Assembly: GCA_904419075.1 (NCBI GenBank)
Contig: CAJFQM010000017.1
Location: 1 to 33,370 of the forward strand
Length of the DNA stretch: 33,370 nucleotides
Origin: an uncultured Clostridia bacterium
GTDB lineage: Bacteria; Bacillota; Clostridia; Christensenellales; Borkfalkiaceae
Reading direction: 5' to 3'
Below, in pieces: positions 14,316 to 23,013 of the stretch. The notes under the pieces were generated by a model. It was not told the DNA's origin, made no database searches, and was given only the letters and a program-made list of their open reading frames with translations. Positions within the stretch are counted from its first letter, which is position 1, and every line of letters begins with the position of its first letter. Both the position numbers and the translations under genes were made by a program.

Positions 14316-14837
14316 ATGACTCGGGAAGAAAAATTCATGCGCGCGGCGCTCCGCTGCGCGAAAAAAGGATTAAAAGAAGGCGAGGTCCCTATCGGCGCGG
14401 TCGTCGTGTACGAAGATAAAGTGGTGTCGCGCGGCTATAACCGCCGCGCAAAGACGCAGCTCGCCTCCGCGCATGCGGAAATGATGGCGATCGATAAGGC
14501 GTGCCGCAAGTTTTCCAGCTGGCGCCTGCCGGAAGGGTGCGAATTGTACGTCACTTTGGAGCCCTGTCCCATGTGCATGGGCGCGGCGCTCAACGCGCGC
14601 GTGGACAAGCTGTATTTCGGGGCTTACGAACAGAAGGGGCGCTCTTTGACGAAGGAACTCGCGGAGGCAAATCTGCTCAATCATAAGACGGAGGTGAAAG
14701 GCGGAGTCGCGGAGGCGGAATGTTCGGCGATTCTGACGGAATTTTTTTCTTCCATGCGAAAGCGGGCGAAAGAGGAGAAGGAGCGGAGAAAAAATATTCC
14801 CGAAAATAATTTGGGGGAAAGCGGCGGAAACGGTTGA
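14316..14837 (+). CDS. tadA: tRNA adenosine-34 deaminase TadA
   Basis: A 173-residue zinc-dependent cytidine-deaminase-fold enzyme. The zinc site is HAE (His53, Glu55 as proton shuttle) and PCPMC (Cys84, Cys87). GEVPIGAVVV and YNRRAKTQLASAHAE match TadA, which converts A34 to inosine in tRNA-Arg(ACG). The C-terminus has an extra Lys/Glu/Asn-rich tail (residues about 148-173) that is probably disordered. The gene starts 4 nt after the M14 peptidase, so the two are co-transcribed. Its stop codon overlaps the -35 box of the prs promoter. Confidence 0.94.
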   Translation: MTREEKFMRAALRCAKKGLKEGEVPIGAVVVYEDKVVSRGYNRRAKTQLASAHAEMMAIDKACRKFSSWRLPEGCELYVTLEPCPMCMGAALNARVDKLYFGAYEQKGRSLTKELAEANLLNHKTEVKGGVAEAECSAILTEFFSSMRKRAKEEKERRKNIPENNLGESGGNG

Positions 14838-14862
14838 CTAAATTTCCCAAAGAGGTTATTAT
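14834..14862 (+). promoter_or_regulatory. Sigma-A promoter of prs
   Basis: TTGACT (14834-14839), 17 bp, TATTAT (14857-14862). The -35 box includes the TGA of tadA. A leader of about 125 nt follows; it contains short hairpins but nothing I recognise. Confidence 0.8.
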
Positions 14863-14994
14863 ATAACTGTAATAAAATTGTAAGGCGTCATAAAAACGCA
14901 GGAGTTAAGGGGTCACACTACGGATAAAAAGATTCGGCTTCCGGAACGCGGCAAAGCGCTCGGCAGACGGATAAAAAATAAAGGAAGGTACTTC

Positions 14995-15939
14995 ATGATA
15001 ACTCACGGCAATGAAATCAAGTTGTTCTCCGGTAACTCGAACCGTCCTTTGGCAGAAGCGATTGCAGCAAAGCTCAATACCGAGCTCGGCGGAATCGAAG
15101 TAAGCACATTTTCCGACGGTGAAATCAATGTCCATATCGAAGAGACCGTTCGCGGCAGAGACCTGTTCATCATTCAGTCCACGTCCTCGCCCGTCAACGA
15201 CAATCTGATGGAACTTTTGATTATGATCGACGCGGCGAAGCGCGCCAGCGCGGGGCGTATTACGGCGGTAATTCCCTATTTCGGGTATGCGCGCCAGGAC
15301 AGAAAAGCGCGTTCGCGCGACCCCATCACCGCGAAGCTGGTGGCGAACCTTATCACCGCGGCTGGTGCGGACAGAGTGCTTACGATGGATCTTCATGCAG
15401 AGCAGATTCAGGGCTTTTTCGATATTCCGGTAGACAATCTTCTCGGCGGCCCCACGCTCTATAATCATTTTGCGAGGGAAGGGAATATCGACGTAGTGGT
15501 TTCTCCCGACGTGGGCAGCGTCAAGCGCGCGAGAAAGGTAGCCGAAAAATTCGGAGTACCCATTGCGATTATCGATAAACGCCGCCCGAAAGCCAACGTC
15601 ATGGAAGTCATGAATATCATCGGCGACGTGAGCGGGAAAAAGTGTCTGATGATCGACGATATGATCGATACGGCGGGTACGATCTGCCAGGGCGCACAGG
15701 CGCTCAAAGACGCGGGCGCTACGGAGATTTATGCCGCCTGCACGCATGCGGTGCTGAGCGGTCCCGCGGTGGAAAGGCTGGAAAAGTCCGCCATTACCAA
15801 ACTTGTCATGCTGGATACGGTGCACCTTCCCGAAGAAAAAATGCGGGATAAATTCAGTATTCTTACGACGGCGGACATCTTTGCCGCGGCAATTGAGAAC
15901 GTGTATCTCGATAAGCCCATGTCCAAGCTGTACGACTGA
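14995..15939 (+). CDS. prs: Ribose-phosphate pyrophosphokinase
   Basis: A 314-residue enzyme making PRPP from ribose-5-phosphate and ATP, the precursor of purines, pyrimidines, NAD, His and Trp. It begins [19 protein letters not shown]-binding [12 protein letters not shown] and the catalytic flexible loop [18 protein letters not shown] follow; the PRPP loop is DDMIDTAGT (residues 221-229). The start is the ATG at 14995 with AAGGAAGG upstream. Length and motifs are those of class I enzymes. It has its own promoter and a terminator-like hairpin after it. Confidence 0.96.
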   Translation: MITHGNEIKLFSGNSNRPLAEAIAAKLNTELGGIEVSTFSDGEINVHIEETVRGRDLFIIQSTSSPVNDNLMELLIMIDAAKRASAGRITAVIPYFGYARQDRKARSRDPITAKLVANLITAAGADRVLTMDLHAEQIQGFFDIPVDNLLGGPTLYNHFAREGNIDVVVSPDVGSVKRARKVAEKFGVPIAIIDKRRPKANVMEVMNIIGDVSGKKCLMIDDMIDTAGTICQGAQALKDAGATEIYAACTHAVLSGPAVERLEKSAITKLVMLDTVHLPEEKMRDKFSILTTADIFAAAIENVYLDKPMSKLYD

Positions 15940-15960
15940 AAATCGACATACGCACGAAAA

Positions 15961-15990
15961 ACCGCCGCCGCGAGAACCGGCGGCGGTTTC
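15961..15990 (+). terminator. GC-rich hairpin after prs (likely terminator)
   Basis: ACCGCCGCCG (15961-15970) pairs with CGGCGGCGGT (15978-15987), then TTTC. Very strong stem, short T-run. Confidence 0.6.
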
Positions 15991-16100
15991 GGCGGTTAAA
16001 AGAGCGGCATGCCGACAACTCCGACAAAATGCCGCGGTAAAACTTTCGCGGAGCAGTTTTTGATCGGACGCGAAGAATGGAGAAATAACAGGAAGCGATT

Positions 16101-16661
16101 ATGTATCTGATTGTAGGATTGGGGAATCCCGAAAAACAATACGAAAAGACCTTTCACAATATGGGTTTTATCTGCGCGGGCGACGTTGCGGAGCTCTTGG
16201 GCGCGAAATTCAAAAAGAAGGAATGCGAAGCGTCGGTCGCGGAAGCCTACGTCGGCGGGGAAAAGGTGATTATCGCCCGTCCTTTGACGTATATGAACAG
16301 CTCCGGACGCGCGGTGAAGCAGCTCATGGCGAAATATAAAGTTCCGGAGGAAAAACTTCTCGTCATTTACGACGATTACGATTTGCCGAAAGGAAAAATC
16401 CGCATCCGCGCGGGCGGCAGTGCGGGGACGCATAACGGGATGCGCAGTATCATCGGAGAGACGGGACTCACGAATTTCCCCCGCATCCGCGTGGGAATCC
16501 GCGACGAAGAAGTGAAGATTCCCATTATCGATTACGTGCTTTCCGAAGTAAGAAAAGAGGATTACGAGCTGTTCGCGGCCGCCTGCCGTAAGGCGGGGGA
16601 AGCGGCGGCGTATTTTGCCAAGGGAAATCCCATCGATCGGGTAATGAACGAATATAACTGA
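16101..16661 (+). CDS. pth: Peptidyl-tRNA hydrolase
   Basis: A 186-residue enzyme that releases peptides from peptidyl-tRNA dropped by ribosomes. The N-terminus has LGNPEKQYEKTFHNMGF with Asn9 and catalytic His19, then RPLTYMNSSGRAV, VIYDDYDLPKGKIRIRAGGS with the conserved Asp, and GTHNGMRSI. AGGAAG precedes the ATG at 16101. It lies between prs and mfd, the order seen in many Bacillota. The stop is followed by a repeat-rich 326-bp gap. Confidence 0.95.
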   Translation: MYLIVGLGNPEKQYEKTFHNMGFICAGDVAELLGAKFKKKECEASVAEAYVGGEKVIIARPLTYMNSSGRAVKQLMAKYKVPEEKLLVIYDDYDLPKGKIRIRAGGSAGTHNGMRSIIGETGLTNFPRIRVGIRDEEVKIPIIDYVLSEVRKEDYELFAAACRKAGEAAAYFAKGNPIDRVMNEYN

Positions 16662-16681
16662 TTTTCAATAAAGAAGGTTTC

Positions 16682-16945
16682 TGTCCGAAAAAACAAAACT
16701 GTTTATTGTCCGAATAAATAGGAAGTTTGAGCGAGGTTTGAGGAAAAATCAGCCCTCGATAAATACCTTCTGAACCGCTGTGAGGCTTTCAGAAAATATA
16801 ATTATTGCTCCGAACCTGACGTGGTCTGATATAGATGTCACGAGAGCGCTGTGAGGCTTTCAGAAAATATAATTATTGCTCCGAACCGTTGCAGGGCTTT
16901 CAGCAAATGCGGGTATTATTCCGAATGATTGCAGGGTCTTTCGAT
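16682..16945 (+). repeat. Degenerate tandem repeat array between pth and mfd
   Basis: The 326-bp gap has no plausible gene but holds a repeat family. Two perfect 41-bp copies lie at 16776-16816 and 16847-16887, 71 bp apart. A third, diverged copy follows directly at 16887-16927, with partial copies at about 16730-16776 and 16928-16945. The motif TCCGAA, mostly preceded by TTATTG or TATT, occurs at 16684, 16709, 16809, 16880 and 16920. Each full copy contains TATAAT. Not CRISPR: only two exact copies, and the third abuts without a spacer. Function unknown; a decayed intergenic element or regulatory array is possible. Confidence 0.75.
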
Positions 16946-16987
16946 TAAATATGGTTTTGGATAAATTCAACTGCTCTAAGACGCGCG

Positions 16988-19900
16988 ATGAAAGAAAATT
17001 TCTTTACTTTTGACAATATAGGAGGGGAATATCCCCTTTTGGGAGAAGAACTCCGCCGCGGCGCGCCCACGGCGGTTTTCGGCGTTTCCGATTCCCTGAA
17101 ATATCTCATTGCATCCCTTGTTCCTTATCCCGTGGTATATATCGCGGCGGACGGAACGGCGGCGCAGAAAGCTGCGGACAATATTGCGGCGCTTTCGGGC
17201 AAAAGGACGGAGGTTTTGGCGGCGAAAGACGAGGTCTTATTGTATCGGAAGGCGCTTTCCAAAGATTCTCTTTTTAAGCGTCTGCAAGGCATTGAAGCCT
17301 TGCAGGAGGGTTGTCCCGTGGTAGCGGCGGAGCTCGACGCGCTCCTTCAGCTCTTCCCGAAAACACTGCCGAAAATCACGTTGAAGGAGGGCGAGGATAT
17401 CGATTTTTCTTCCCTTCCGTTCCGCTTGACGCAAATGGGTTATGTGCGCGGTTTTGAGGTGGAGACAAAGGGCGCTTTCGCGCTTCGGGGCGATATTCTC
17501 GACATCTATCCCGTCAACGCGGAAAATCCCGTCCGCGTGGACTTTTTCGGGGATACCGTGGAAAAGATAAAGCCGTATGACATCGTCACGGGCGAGCGCT
17601 TGGCCGGTACGCGAGAAATCTCCGTTCTTGCGGCGACGGACGTTTTCGTTTCGGACGGGGACAGAGATCGGATTCGGAAAACGCTGGAAAAGGAACTTAA
17701 AACTTTCAAGACCTCCGACGCCTATTCCCGCGCAAAAGAGATCGCGGATGAAATTCTTTCCGATCCGGCCGGCGAGAAATCCTCTTTTATTCTGCCGCTT
17801 ACGGAAAACGCGACGGATTTTTTCTCCGTTCTTCCCGAAAACGCCGTTTTGATTTTCGACGAGTGCAAGACTTTATGGGATAAATTCAACGCGCTCTATA
17901 AGGAGCACGAGGAACGTTTTCACCGCCTTGAAGCGGGCGGAGAGGCCTTCGGATTTACTCTTTTTCAATATGCGGAAAAAGATTCGTTTCTTTCCTCCCT
18001 TTCCCGTTTCCGCCGTCTCGCGTTGCAGACCTTTACGGGAAAATCCTTCTTTTTTGAACCGCTGAAAATTTTCAATCTGACGGCGACGCCCGTGGCGAGA
18101 TACTTAAACGGTTTTCCCGCGCTGCTGACGGATATCAAAAATTGGCTTCGGGGGGGCTATCGGGTCGTTTTATGTTGCGGAGATTCCTCCCGCGCGGCAA
18201 AGATGTCGGAAATGCTCTCGGACGAATATATTTCCACGACGAAGCTCCCCGACGACCTTTCTCTGTTGAAGGGCGTTTGCGTTTTGCCCGAAAAGGCGGA
18301 AAAGGGGTTCGTCCTTCACGAATGTAAGCTCGCGTTGATCGGTTCGGGCGATTTGTATACGAAGGCTCCCGATACGCGGCGGGTACGCCGCAAGCGCGGG
18401 GATATGTTTTCCGCTCCCGAAGTGGGCGATTACGCGGTGCATGAGACGCACGGCATCGGACGGGTCATCGGCACGAAAAAAATCGAGACCACGGACGGCA
18501 CGAAGGAGTATATCGCGCTCGAATATAAAGACGGAGACGTGCTGTACGTCCCCGCGGAGCACATGGACATATTGTCCAAATACGTGGGGGACGCGAATCC
18601 TTCTTTGAGCAAGATCGGCGGGGCGGATTTCGAACGGGTAAAGGCCCGCGTCCGCGCTTCGCTCAAAAAGCTGGCGTTCGACCTCAAAAAACTGTATGCC
18701 GAACGCGCGGAATCCCGCGGGTTCCGTTTCCCCGAAAACGAAGCCTTCATGCGGGAGTTTGAAGACGCGTTTTTCTATGAGCTGACGCCGGATCAGGCTT
18801 CCAGCGTGGAGGAGATCAAGGCGGACATGTGTTCGGACAAAGTGATGGACCGCCTCCTTTGCGGGGACGTGGGATTCGGCAAAACGGAGGTGGCTTTCCG
18901 CGCCGTATACCTTTGCGTGCTCGCGGGCAAACAGGCGGCGCTCATGTGCCCGAGCACGATTTTATGCAATCAGCATTTTAATACCGCCTGCGAACGCTTT
19001 GCGGATTTCGGGGTCAGGATCGCCGCGCTAAATCGTTTCAACTCCCCGAAAGATCAGGCGAAAATTCTTTCGGGGCTCAAAGACGGCAGCATCGATTTCG
19101 TCATCGGTACCCATCGTCTTTTATCGAACGACGTCAAATTCAAGGACCTCGGACTTCTCGTGCTCGACGAGGAGCAGCGCTTCGGCGTGGAGCATAAGGA
19201 AAAGATAAAAAATCTCAGAAAAGACATCGACTGCCTGACCATGACGGCGACGCCCATTCCTCGGACGCTGCATATGTCTCTGTCGGGAATAAGGGATATT
19301 TCCACCATTCAGACTCCGCCGGGCGAACGGCTTCCCGTGCAGACGTACGTCGTCGAGGAAACGGAGACTTTGATCCGCGACGCCTGCATTCGGGAGCTGT
19401 CCCGCGGCGGACAGGTCTTTATCCTGTATAACAAGGTGGAGAGCATTTTTACGTTTGCGGCGAAAATCAAGCGGATTTTGCCCGAAGCGGAACTTTCCGT
19501 GGCGCACGGCCGCATGGATAAGACGGTGCTGGAAAACAGCGTGTATGACTTTTACAGCGGAAAATCGGATATTTTGATTACGACTACGATCATCGAAAAC
19601 GGGATAGACTTGCCGAACGCGAACACGCTCATCGTCATCGACAGCGATAAACTTGGGATTTCCCAGCTCTATCAGCTCAAAGGCCGCGTGGGGCGGGGAA
19701 CCAGACTGGCGCACGCCTATTTCACTTTCAAGCCGGAACGGGTGATGACGCAGAATGCCTCCGAACGGTTGAAGGCGATCATGGAGTTCACGGAACTTGG
19801 GTCCGGATATAAGCTGGCGATGCGGGATTTGGAAATCCGCGGCGCGGGCAACGTGCTGGGCGCCGAACAGCATGGGCATATGGACAAAGTGGGTTATGAA

Positions 19901-20398
19901 CTGTATGCGAAACTTTTGAAGGAAGAACTGACGGGCGAAACGCAGACGGTTGCGGAGCTGGATATCCGCGCCAATGCGTATATTTCGGAAAAATATATCG
20001 AATCTTCGGCGGGGCGCTTGGATACGTATAAGCAGATTGCGGAAATTTCTTCGGTCGCGGATTATAAGCGGGTATATAGCTCTTTGGAGGAGATGTACGG
20101 ACCCTTGCCGCAGGCGGTCATCAATCTGCTCGTCATCGCGGTTTTGAAGAGCTACGCGGCAAAATTCAACGTTCGGAAAATTTCGGTCGTCAAGGGCGTG
20201 GGGGCGCTGGAATTTCCTTCTCTGGAAGCCTTGGGCGATAAGCGGATACAGGCGGCGATGGACAAATATCGGGAAAGAGTGCGCCTGAATATGTCGGAAG
20301 CGCCCGTCGTAGAATTTTTCGGACGCAGGGAAGCGACGGATCTGATGGCGGAAATGACAAAATTTTTGAAATTTGCCTTAACTTTCACAACTTTATAA
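16988..20398 (+). CDS. mfd: Transcription-repair coupling factor Mfd
   Basis: A 1136-residue SF2 translocase that removes RNA polymerase stalled at DNA lesions and recruits UvrA. Order: a UvrB-homology region (about 1-330, with GDILDIYPVNAENPVRVDFF), a CarD-like RNA-polymerase interaction domain (about 478-575, VGDYAVHETHGIGRVIG), the RecG-like motor with Walker A GDVGFGKT (626-633) and DEEQ (727-730), the motif QLKGRVGRGTRLAHAYF, and the C-terminal TRCF domain. The length is typical. The ATG at 16988 has no good ribosome site, and no promoter is clear in the repeat-rich DNA before it, so expression control is not understood. Confidence 0.96.
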   Translation: MKENFFTFDNIGGEYPLLGEELRRGAPTAVFGVSDSLKYLIASLVPYPVVYIAADGTAAQKAADNIAALSGKRTEVLAAKDEVLLYRKALSKDSLFKRLQGIEALQEGCPVVAAELDALLQLFPKTLPKITLKEGEDIDFSSLPFRLTQMGYVRGFEVETKGAFALRGDILDIYPVNAENPVRVDFFGDTVEKIKPYDIVTGERLAGTREISVLAATDVFVSDGDRDRIRKTLEKELKTFKTSDAYSRAKEIADEILSDPAGEKSSFILPLTENATDFFSVLPENAVLIFDECKTLWDKFNALYKEHEERFHRLEAGGEAFGFTLFQYAEKDSFLSSLSRFRRLALQTFTGKSFFFEPLKIFNLTATPVARYLNGFPALLTDIKNWLRGGYRVVLCCGDSSRAAKMSEMLSDEYISTTKLPDDLSLLKGVCVLPEKAEKGFVLHECKLALIGSGDLYTKAPDTRRVRRKRGDMFSAPEVGDYAVHETHGIGRVIGTKKIETTDGTKEYIALEYKDGDVLYVPAEHMDILSKYVGDANPSLSKIGGADFERVKARVRASLKKLAFDLKKLYAERAESRGFRFPENEAFMREFEDAFFYELTPDQASSVEEIKADMCSDKVMDRLLCGDVGFGKTEVAFRAVYLCVLAGKQAALMCPSTILCNQHFNTACERFADFGVRIAALNRFNSPKDQAKILSGLKDGSIDFVIGTHRLLSNDVKFKDLGLLVLDEEQRFGVEHKEKIKNLRKDIDCLTMTATPIPRTLHMSLSGIRDISTIQTPPGERLPVQTYVVEETETLIRDACIRELSRGGQVFILYNKVESIFTFAAKIKRILPEAELSVAHGRMDKTVLENSVYDFYSGKSDILITTTIIENGIDLPNANTLIVIDSDKLGISQLYQLKGRVGRGTRLAHAYFTFKPERVMTQNASERLKAIMEFTELGSGYKLAMRDLEIRGAGNVLGAEQHGHMDKVGYELYAKLLKEELTGETQTVAELDIRANAYISEKYIESSAGRLDTYKQIAEISSVADYKRVYSSLEEMYGPLPQAVINLLVIAVLKSYAAKFNVRKISVVKGVGALEFPSLEALGDKRIQAAMDKYRERVRLNMSEAPVVEFFGRREATDLMAEMTKFLKFALTFTTL

Positions 20399-20408
20399 CG
20401 CAAAATGA

Positions 20409-20437
20409 TTGCACATTTGCGGGAAATCGGTTATAAT
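20409..20437 (+). promoter_or_regulatory. Sigma-A promoter of the PrsA-like lipoprotein
   Basis: TTGCAC (20409-20414), 17 bp, TATAAT (20432-20437), right after mfd. Confidence 0.8.
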
Positions 20438-20523
20438 ATAAGTTGTTGATACAAGTCCCGTCGGGGAAAAATTATGTTTTTTCGGAAACAAAGATAAAGT
20501 ACGATAAAAAATCGGAGCGGTTT

Positions 20524-22686
20524 ATGAAGAAGAGAAACACATTCAAGAAGATAGCGGTATTATGCCTGAGCATTGCATTCACGCTCAGCGCTGCGGCGTG
20601 CGGAGAAGGTCTGATTACGACCAACAGCGAAAAGGATATGGCGCAGGTCATCGCAACCGTAAATATCGCGGATCATGACGACTTCAAAGGCGACGGCGAA
20701 TATGCGGCCTATGCGGACGTCATCAAAAGCATGAATAAAGATATTCTGAAACGCGATCTTGTGGCCTATTTCCTCAATGTCGGATATACGTATATCAACA
20801 GCTACGGCTATACGTACGAACAGACATTCAATACTTTGATGGATACGCTCGTCAGCCGTAAGATTATGGTGCAGTATGCGATGGCATATTATTTCAGCAC
20901 GGAGAGCGACGTTTACACGGTAGAAGGCTATAATGCCTATATCGAAAGCGAACAGGCCAAGATTACCGACGAAACGGAAAAGAAGCTGTATGCCGATCAC
21001 CCCGAAATCCTGACCATGAAATATTTCCTCACGAACGGCGGAAAGACTGCCGCCGAGGATACCGCCGATTATGACAGAGCCGTTTACAGCTTGAAAAAGA
21101 TGATCAACGATACTCTTGATTCGAGCGAGCAGAACTATATCACGGAAGAGGATGACGAGGACGACGATACTTCCGCCGAATCCCGCACGACTCCGACGGG
21201 CGTGGGTACGGAGACGGAAGATTATTATGACGTCGAATATCAGATTTATACCGGCCGCAACGCGGCGGACAGCTGCGGCTCCTATGAGCGGCTCGACGGT
21301 TCGACGGAGCGTTCCCGCCGCATGGCGTACAATAATTTCCTCGCCAATCTGTCGGGCAACGGCCTTCTCGGCGATAAGGAAGATACCACGGACTTCACGA
21401 AACTCGATTATTATTTTGTCGAGCTTTCCAGTCAGCTCGAACAGGCGCTCATCAATAAATACAACGACGATCTGAGCGAGGCGGCGAACGCAAAGCTGAC
21501 CAAAGAATATGTGGAAGGTCAGTATAACGATCTCGTGGAGACGCAGAAAAACAGCTATACTTCCGACCAGAGCGCTTTTGAAACGGCGATAGGGAGTGTC
21601 TCCGACGATTCGTTCGTCGTATATTCTCCGAAGGAAGGCTTCGGGTTTGTCTATAATATTCTGTTGCCGTTCTCTGAGACGCAGACGCAGCTTCTTTCCA
21701 CGTATAAAAACGACAAGGGGCTAAAAAAGGAAGAAGTCGCCGCGAAGAGAGCCGACCTTCTCGAACAGGTGAAGGGGAAGGATCTCCGCGCCGCGTGGTT
21801 CTCCAAGAACGAGGATAACAATTATGCTTATGAAGCGGCCGACGGGGAGGACTACTATTCGGGTCCCGAAGGTTCGAAAGAACGCAGCAATTATCTCTTT
21901 TTCGAGGACAATCTGAAAAACAGCGAAGGGGAGAACGCCCGTTACGAGCCGTTGAAGCAGTATTACGGCAAATATGCTTATAACGGCACGGTGACAAAGG
22001 ACGAAGACGGCAAATATACTTGTAAGCCCAATGAGATCGGTATAGACGAATTCATCGACGAGATGGAAGGCTATTTGACATATGCGGGGCTGACCGCTTC
22101 GGGAAATCTCAGTTCTTCTTATGTCACGGACGGCGCTTATACGATTGACGAAAAGGGCAATTTCGGCGATTATTCCGAGTTCCTGTATTATGAAGGAAAC
22201 GTAGATTTAGAAGACGAAGACCAGAACGATTACTTTATCGAAGGTACGAAGTCGTATACGGCGGTTTCCGTCATCAATGAATTGACGTTTGCATACAGCA
22301 CGGATACGGGTCTTTTCAATACCTATATGGGATATACCGTTTCCCCTTATAAAACCGATTACATGACGGAGTTCGAATATGCGGCTCAATATGCAATCAA
22401 GAAGGGTGCGGGAACTTATGTCGTCTGCCCGACGGATTACGGCTGGCACGTGATTTATGTCTCTTTCGTCTATGATGAGGTAGGTCCGGTGTACACCTTT
22501 AATTGGGAGGACGTGGAAAACGAAAAGGAGGGTTCCTTCTCGTATCTGTATTACGAATCCTTGAAGGAATCGACGGCAGATTCCTATACGGAATTGATGT
22601 CCACGCAGATTTTGGGCGAATATAAAGATTCCTGTTCCAAACTGTATAAGAACAGATACAAAGATCTGCTCGGTATGGATAAATAA
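20524..22686 (+). CDS. Large PrsA/SurA-like lipoprotein (parvulin-type foldase, likely)
   Basis: A 720-residue exported protein. The ATG at 20524 has CGGAGCGG upstream and gives a signal peptide MKKRNTFKKIAVLCLSIAFT with a lipobox-like LSAAAC (Cys26; Ala rather than Leu/Val at -3). The next part (about 40-140) is helical, with AQVIATVN and NTLMDTLVSRKIMVQYAM, like the SurA/PrsA N-terminal chaperone domain. A very acidic linker lies at about 207-237. Near the end, GAGTYVVCPTDYGWHVIYV resembles the last strand of parvulin peptidyl-prolyl isomerase domains (GYHIIKV-like). Role inferred: folding of exported proteins at the membrane surface. At more than twice the usual PrsA length and with no clear catalytic motif, it may be chaperone only. 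Confidence 0.65.
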   Translation: MKKRNTFKKIAVLCLSIAFTLSAAACGEGLITTNSEKDMAQVIATVNIADHDDFKGDGEYAAYADVIKSMNKDILKRDLVAYFLNVGYTYINSYGYTYEQTFNTLMDTLVSRKIMVQYAMAYYFSTESDVYTVEGYNAYIESEQAKITDETEKKLYADHPEILTMKYFLTNGGKTAAEDTADYDRAVYSLKKMINDTLDSSEQNYITEEDDEDDDTSAESRTTPTGVGTETEDYYDVEYQIYTGRNAADSCGSYERLDGSTERSRRMAYNNFLANLSGNGLLGDKEDTTDFTKLDYYFVELSSQLEQALINKYNDDLSEAANAKLTKEYVEGQYNDLVETQKNSYTSDQSAFETAIGSVSDDSFVVYSPKEGFGFVYNILLPFSETQTQLLSTYKNDKGLKKEEVAAKRADLLEQVKGKDLRAAWFSKNEDNNYAYEAADGEDYYSGPEGSKERSNYLFFEDNLKNSEGENARYEPLKQYYGKYAYNGTVTKDEDGKYTCKPNEIGIDEFIDEMEGYLTYAGLTASGNLSSSYVTDGAYTIDEKGNFGDYSEFLYYEGNVDLEDEDQNDYFIEGTKSYTAVSVINELTFAYSTDTGLFNTYMGYTVSPYKTDYMTEFEYAAQYAIKKGAGTYVVCPTDYGWHVIYVSFVYDEVGPVYTFNWEDVENEKEGSFSYLYYESLKESTADSYTELMSTQILGEYKDSCSKLYKNRYKDLLGMDK

Positions 22687-22769
22687 CGAATAGAAGCGTA
22701 TAATGAGGGACAAACTGCGCATACTGCTCCTGAAAACCGTTTTTTGCGGTTCTATGGAGGTATAAATTT

Positions 22770-22925
22770 ATGATGAGATTGCATAGCGGCGACATTTGTC
22801 CCAAAACCGGAACTTACAGAGTAATCAACGAAGACGGGAAGACGCTGAACAGCGTTTTTGTAGGGGAAGGCGAAACCATGCCCCCCACGCAGCATTCTTC
22901 CTGTTGCTATGAGTTTGCCGAGTAA
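22770..22925 (+). CDS. Small 51-residue YjzC-like protein
   Basis: An ATG at 22770 behind TGGAGG (22755-22760) opens 51 codons ending in TAA at 22923-22925. The pattern GDICPKTGTYRVINEDGK, then V-G-E-G-ETMPPTQHSSCCYE, resembles small Bacillota proteins of the YjzC type (G-x-x-x-P-x-x-G-x-Y, then a FPPT/MPPT turn and aromatic strand). The Cys residues (Cys10, Cys45, Cys46) could bind metal. A hairpin AACCG/CGGTT lies just upstream and a strong terminator follows. Transcription could come from the lipoprotein promoter or a TATAAT near 22700. Function unknown. Confidence 0.7.
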   Translation: MMRLHSGDICPKTGTYRVINEDGKTLNSVFVGEGETMPPTQHSSCCYEFAE

Positions 22926-22948
22926 GTAAACGGAGAAAAGATGAATAA

Positions 22949-22987
22949 AATTCCCGAATGAAATTGCTTTCGTTCGGGAATTTTTTT
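22949..22987 (+). terminator. Strong intrinsic terminator
   Basis: AATTCCCGAA (22949-22958) pairs with TTCGGGAATT (22973-22982), followed by T7. Confidence 0.93.
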
Positions 22988-23013
22988 ATAAAAATGAAAA
23001 TGAGGATAATAAA

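Noticed and set aside
14863..14994. Riboswitch in the prs leader
   Set aside because: Short hairpins are present, but there is no terminator, no occluded ribosome site and no recognisable aptamer core.
16776..16927. CRISPR array
   Set aside because: Only two exact repeat copies, a third diverged copy adjoining with no spacer, and no cas genes.
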